A stretch of 12,432 nucleotides of DNA from Obelidium mucronatum. Lineage: Eukaryota > Chytridiomycota > Chytridiomycetes > Chytridiales > Chytriomycetaceae. This document shows positions 8,601-12,432 of this stretch, in pieces (the stretch's first letter is position 1; each line of letters begins with the position of its first letter). The translations under genes were made by a program, and so were the position numbers. The notes below the pieces were generated by a model. The model had not been told where the DNA came from. It searched no databases and was given only the letters and a program-made list of their open reading frames with translations. The DNA lies in the NCBI GenBank assembly GCA_025765595.1, contig JAIVFH010000621.1:1-12432 (forward strand). The letters are read 5' to 3'.

Positions 8601-8898
8601 CTTTTCACGTAAGCCAGAAGCTCAGCATTTGACAGGCCTGGTTTTGACTTTGACACGTAGCAGCCGCTAATACTCTCAGTATATGTGAAAATTGAAATCT
8701 GGACATTCGGTCTCTCTACAGCGCAGAAGGCGGTTATCGCGCTCTTGACTCCTTTAATTTGAGGGCCCACTGAAAAAAAGGAATAGTTGAGTCCTTGGTT
8801 GGGGGTCAAAGGCAAAGTATACTTGATGGCGTCACATCAACAATGAATACAACATGCAGAGGTTTCGTTGCAGGAGAGCCATTCGACTGAGCTATCAT
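5662..8898 (-). CDS. Large von Willebrand factor A (vWA) domain protein
   Basis: Three exons: 8898..8823, 8769..7610 and 7557..5662, giving 1043 residues. Intron 1 (GTATAC...TTTTCAG, 53 bp) falls inside the metal-binding MIDAS motif. Splicing yields DVTPS then MGPQIKGVKSAI, the usual start of a vWA domain, which fixes the true N-terminus at 8898. MIDAS residues are Asp21, Thr23 and Ser25, with Thr96 in KTGGNDNPENV and Asp129 in FVITDAPPHH. The vWA fold covers roughly residues 14-205. vWA domains bind protein partners through a divalent metal. There is no signal peptide, so the protein is probably intracellular. Residues ~210-1043 look helical and soluble and match no domain I know. Intron 2 (GTGCGT...AATAG, 52 bp) is less certain at its donor. 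Overall fold call firm, role unknown. Confidence 0.82.
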
Positions 8899-9053
8899 TT
8901 TTTTTTATTGAAGGTGCATGTTATTAAAAAAGGTAAATATTATATTCTTTTTTTGTGGCTAAGTCACGTCCAGTCACGAATGATTATCACCGCGCCGCAT
9001 TGAGAATTTGAGACGCGTACGTGTTAAAAAAGGCAATGATTTTTACTTTTTTT
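8899..9053 (-). promoter_or_regulatory. Promoter of the vWA gene / 3' end of the lipase gene
   Basis: 155 bp. It holds a TATAATAT-like element on the minus strand (near 8937..8948), about 40-50 bp before the ATG. Two plus-strand AGTCACG words at 8962..8968 and 8972..8978 lie exactly 10 bp apart. An ACGCGT palindrome lies at 9013..9018; this is the core of the yeast MluI cell-cycle box. The ATG is preceded by a run of nine A. Binding factors are unknown. Confidence 0.4.
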
Positions 9054-11508
9054 TTAACTAGTAGTGGTAGTCATCCATTCCAAAGCTCCACGCAGTGACT
9101 TCATGTACTGCCAAGGCATATGATGGTTAAGCAAATGCCTTCTTGGCGCCAAGTATTGAAACATTTCGGGCTTCCCGAATTCAATAACATAGTGTGGAAT
9201 ATCCGGCCTTTCTTCAGAAGGAAGAGGAACGGTTTGGAATGCATCTTTGAAAAAAGGTGCCTTATCTATTCCATTTCTCGAAAAATGCCGGCGGGGAATC
9301 TTACGGACCGTTTTGTATATCTGCGTCCGCAGGTTATTGGCAACGAATCCTAACCCCCCACTCACATAGTAAATGGTTCCAGGCAGCATCCCAAGTTTGT
9401 CATCATGCCGCTTCAATATTTCCTCCCGTTTTGATGCCAAAATATTAAAGGATTCGGCTTCAGAAAGTTCCTTGTTGTCCAGGATAGACGAGGCCTCCGT
9501 CATCAACTCCCTAAATTTTCTGAACGATTAATGGCAAGAGATATAACATATCATATTAACTTGAAAGCAAAAATTGTCCCAAATGACATGCGAGGGACAA
9601 TATCATTTTCCATAACATCTTGAGAAGGCGATTAGCACTATAACAATCAAAATAACGCTTACAATTGTCGATCAGATGCTTGCACTTGGTGGCTAATGGT
9701 TTCGTGGCTACTCCAGGAGTGGCGAAAGCGTGCGCATGAACTCGGAAATCTCGGTTTCCACTTGCCTTTTGAAATGCCTCGATCTGTTCTTCCAAAAGCA
9801 GCGTCAACAGGGTACAAACACCAGCTCCTAATGAATGCCCAGTACAAAAGATGGACGCCAATTTCAGTTCTTTAACCCATATAAAAAGCTGCTTGAATTG
9901 GGTCTCGAAAATATGCTGAGCAGCACGAAATATTCCCTTATGAACACTTCCGTTCTGGAAAGGGAAATAGTCGGCATTAACATCAGTCAGCAACTGAAAT
10001 GCCGAAATGGTTCCCTGAATTGAAATTACAATGGCGTCTATTTTTGTGTAGTAACGTGTTGTCGAGATTGTCCTTTTTGAGTGATCCCAAAAAAGGAGGT
10101 TCTTAGGAAGCAGTTCAAGAAATTCTATGGCCGTCTTTTCGTCGGCTCGGACTCGCATATGGTCTTCATGAATTTAGTCGGTAACCTGATTGGACCAAAA
10201 ATCACCCACTAACCTAATATAGATACAGCCCCACTGCAAAAACCAGATATAAGGGACCCATACACAACTAAGCTATGGGCCATAAAGCGAGAGGCAACCT
10301 CCAAAACACGGGAATCTTTAACCAAATCACCAGTTCTTGGAATTGGTAAGCCGTTTTCAAATTTGTATAAGAACTGTAGAACCTTTACAATGCGCGAGAG
10401 AGGCAAGCTAAAATTATTTTGAAGCAAAGATCGAGCGAGATCATTGACTTCAGAGATGTTTAAATGTGTGTCCTCGTTGAGAATTCGTGGGGTTGCAATT
10501 TTCTTTGGGAGAGTGGGCAGAGATTTGTAGATGGGTTCGGCTTCTTCGCGCTCAATATCTGACGGAAGAGATGTTGGGGTAGTTGTATTCGGTGATTTAT
10601 TATCGGATAATGATACCGGACTCTGTGGCGAATCATGATTTGATTGGTTTCTTGTGACCACTTGTTCCTTGCCAAGAATTGGGAATTTTAAACCCTGTAA
10701 TATCGAAGACCGGTGGACACAAGCTGTAGGGGATCGTAACGTCGGAGATGTGGGTGAAATTACGGTGTTCGACGCATAATGAAAATTTGAAGTTCGGATG
10801 AAATGGGAACGAGTGGCTTGTGCAAGTGGAGGATTTGTAGAAGGGGACGACGGGGAAGCACCCATCTTATTTATATCTTCTTCATCAGTTAGACTTTCGG
10901 CTGAGCTGCTGGCTCGTTCAAGAAAATGCCGCAGTTCAGAAGTGGTTTGAGAAGTTTCACCGAAATACACCAAAGGTGTGAACGATATGCCAAGAAAAAT
11001 AGTAGCGATTGGCTCCAAAAGAGACAATGCACTTTTTCCCGTTTTTTTGTCCACGATAGAAATGGGAAGAACATATGATCCCTGATGCCAATCAGTCAAT
11101 TCGGAAAAGTCAGCTCGACCTCGTCCGACATGTTTACGGGTCAGATTATTTGAACCACTATATAAATCCAGCTGAAAAATTATCATCAGTGTCCAAATTG
11201 ATGCTGTTTAGCAGTTTAAACCAAACCTTCAGTTCGTCAAAGAGATGTGAGTGAAAAGTCATGACAAACGTGACAGTTTGAATAACGCGCTCCATATCCC
11301 ACATGTCAATCCATTTTTCATGGGTTCGTAACTTGATTTTTAATTTCAGTTTTGGAAAGCTGTTCTCATCTGCCATGTTAAGCTGGATGGATCTGACGCC
11401 AATTTCCATTTTTGCTGGTCGAGCAGGGTCTTGCACAGAATCCTTTGTAATCTTCTCAGACGCGACTTACAGAGATAATACTCTTACTGCTGGTTGGAAG
11501 TCTGCCAT
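9054..11508 (-). CDS. C2 domain plus class-3 lipase, sn-1 diacylglycerol lipase-like
   Basis: Six exons: 11508..11471, 11392..11227, 11171..10214, 10163..9663, 9618..9561 and 9510..9054, giving 725 residues. The N-terminal ~110 residues look like a C2 domain (ADENSFPKLKLKIKL ... LDLYSGSN ... HVGRGRADFSEL), which would target membranes. A Ser/Pro-rich region follows (~150-270). The C-terminal half is an alpha/beta hydrolase: SIQGT (~436-439), nucleophile Ser498 in GHSLGAG, Asp560 in ENDIVPR (made only after intron 4 is removed), and His ~704 in LNHHMPWQY. Such enzymes hydrolyse acylglycerols at sn-1. There is no signal peptide; it is probably membrane-associated. The first exon is short; an alternative start at 11409 without exon 1 is possible. 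It lies 87 bp behind VTI1 on the same strand. The lipase part is secure; the C2 part and start are less so. Confidence 0.8.
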
Positions 11509-11595
11509 TCCTCAATTTCGCGTTCTTTTCTTGTACGCGAATTTCCCGCTCTAAACACCAAAAACTCTTTATTGACGACATGGAAAACAGCGAAA
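11509..11595 (-). promoter_or_regulatory. Compact VTI1 3' end / lipase promoter
   Basis: 87 bp between the VTI1 stop and the lipase ATG. A minus-strand AATAAA (11573..11568) lies about 23 nt beyond the VTI1 stop. A perfect inverted repeat TTCGCGT (11517..11523) and ACGCGAA (11535..11541), with an 11 nt spacer, sits just before the lipase ATG. TTCGCG resembles MBF/E2F-type cores. Function is inferred. Confidence 0.45.
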
Positions 11596-12432
11596 TCACT
11601 TTGACGACGCGAACCATTTGAAGTAGATCACGATTAGAATTAAAAGCATGAGCGCTGCAATAATTCCGTATGTCAACCATTTGTTTGCCATCATGCTAAT
11701 GGCATTTTAAGCGAAAAGATTCAAAGGAACAAATCGGACAAGAAACTTACGTTTCGTGCATTCCCCTCAGTACTCCCTGGCTTTTGGTAATGAAGGAATC
11801 GGCCACAGTGAGCTGTCAAGAAATCAGTCACCTCGACCACAATGGCAGGTTGCAACTTACTCGATCTTTCGTTCGCAAAATTTGTTCTCTTTGTTGGTTC
11901 AGGCTACCAAGCGTTTCGATTCCCATATTCTCTGTTGACTTTTAATTCCAGAAGACAGGAGCTTACTAGAACGAACCAGTTTCTATCGCCATTCGCTTTG
12001 CCTCTTCTAACCTCCGTGAGCCCTCTTGAAGTCTCTCAGTGCCCTGCAGCATTTTGGACCGATGGTCGTTCCCATGATTATCGACGTCGACCAAATGGGA
12101 GCCCGAACTACTACCGGCACCGCCCAGCAACTGATCACGATCAGAAATAGCGTGTTTACTCTGTAATGTCCAGTCAGTTCACGGTTTAACAGTGTAGGCA
12201 CCCCACCAAATCCTTCTTGGCCTTTTTAATTTCGTCCTTGAACGATTTGACTCGTGGCTGCAGTTTCCCCCTGACTGGGGCGGCAAGCGAAACAATTTCC
12301 ATTTCCATTTGGCTGATCTGCAAGACAGGGGAGGGTAAGAGGTCATCATTTCAGCCACCCGATTTCTCACGATTTCATCGGCCTCCTCCAGTTCTCGATT
12401 TGTTTGGTTGATGAGACGCTTCTCTGGTCTGC
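11596..12432 (-). CDS. VTI1: Vti1-type Qb-SNARE, N-terminus outside window
   Basis: Six exons: 12432..12371 (partial), 12317..12207, 12160..11977, 11931..11861, 11812..11751 and 11695..11596, giving 195 complete codons visible before the stop. Order: part of the N-terminal helical (Habc) domain (EADEI, ISQMEMEIVSL, PRVKSFKDEIKKAKKDL), then a linker, then the Qb-SNARE motif from about GTERLQEGSRRLEEA to GMHET. The motif carries the conserved zero-layer Gln in LNQQREQIL. A single C-terminal anchor follows (WLTYGIIAALMLLILIVIYF) with a short FKWFASSK tail. Vti1 pairs with Golgi, endosomal and vacuolar syntaxins for vesicle fusion. Introns are 45-55 bp with AG acceptors; two donors are unusual (GTGGGG and GTTCGT), but frame and motifs require them. 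The intron density is the highest in the window. Family assignment is firm. Confidence 0.92.

Noticed and set aside
9556..9665. Reading straight through from LIDN into a CKRYFDCYSAN tail, ending the lipase at 9556
   Set aside because: Splicing the 44 bp intron 9619..9662 gives ENDIVPRMSFG, the expected catalytic Asp region of class-3 lipases, and links to the C-terminal His exon.
11456..11680. A 74-codon minus-strand frame between VTI1 and the lipase
   Set aside because: It overlaps the last VTI1 exon in another frame and shows no domain or plausible promoter.

Overview
The window looks like nuclear DNA from a fungus, most likely an early-diverging (chytrid-like) one. The evidence is dense genes with many 44-78 bp GT-AG introns, secreted chitin-binding proteins (LysM and a probable CBM19 module), a Vti1-type SNARE, an importin alpha and a C2/class-3 lipase. 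The fungal call is an inference from gene content and intron size; the phylum is a guess. I reconstructed the exon structures by hand from splice sites, reading-frame continuity and family motifs.

Layout, left to right: (1) 3..1431 (+), the 3' five exons of a divergent importin alpha that runs off the left edge. (2) 1508..1966 (-), a small GC-rich secreted protein with a six-cysteine N-terminal module and a probable CBM19 chitin-binding module. (3) 2303..4276 (-), a secreted 614-residue protein with the same six-cysteine module followed by six LysM domains, built by tandem duplication of a ~590 bp unit that includes an intron. (4) 4651..5583 (+), an unrecognised four-pass membrane protein, divergent from the LysM gene. 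(5) 5662..8898 (-), a 1043-residue von Willebrand A domain protein with a long unassigned C-terminal region. (6) 9054..11508 (-), a C2 plus class-3 lipase protein of the sn-1 diacylglycerol lipase type, in six exons. (7) 11596..12432 (-), the VTI1 Qb-SNARE gene, whose N-terminus runs off the right edge.

The most unusual locus is the neighbouring pair of secreted genes at 1508..4276. They share an N-terminal module with identical cysteine spacing, joined to two unrelated chitin-binding folds. This suggests a cell-wall or effector module that has been shuffled onto different chitin binders, with one member growing by recent internal duplication. The other genes are housekeeping or signalling: nuclear import, endosome/Golgi fusion (VTI1), lipid signalling (lipase), plus two proteins without an assigned function. 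Genes 5, 6 and 7 are on the same strand with gaps of only 87-155 bp, and the two convergent gene ends have gaps of 76-78 bp. No tRNA, rRNA, transposon or CRISPR array was seen.
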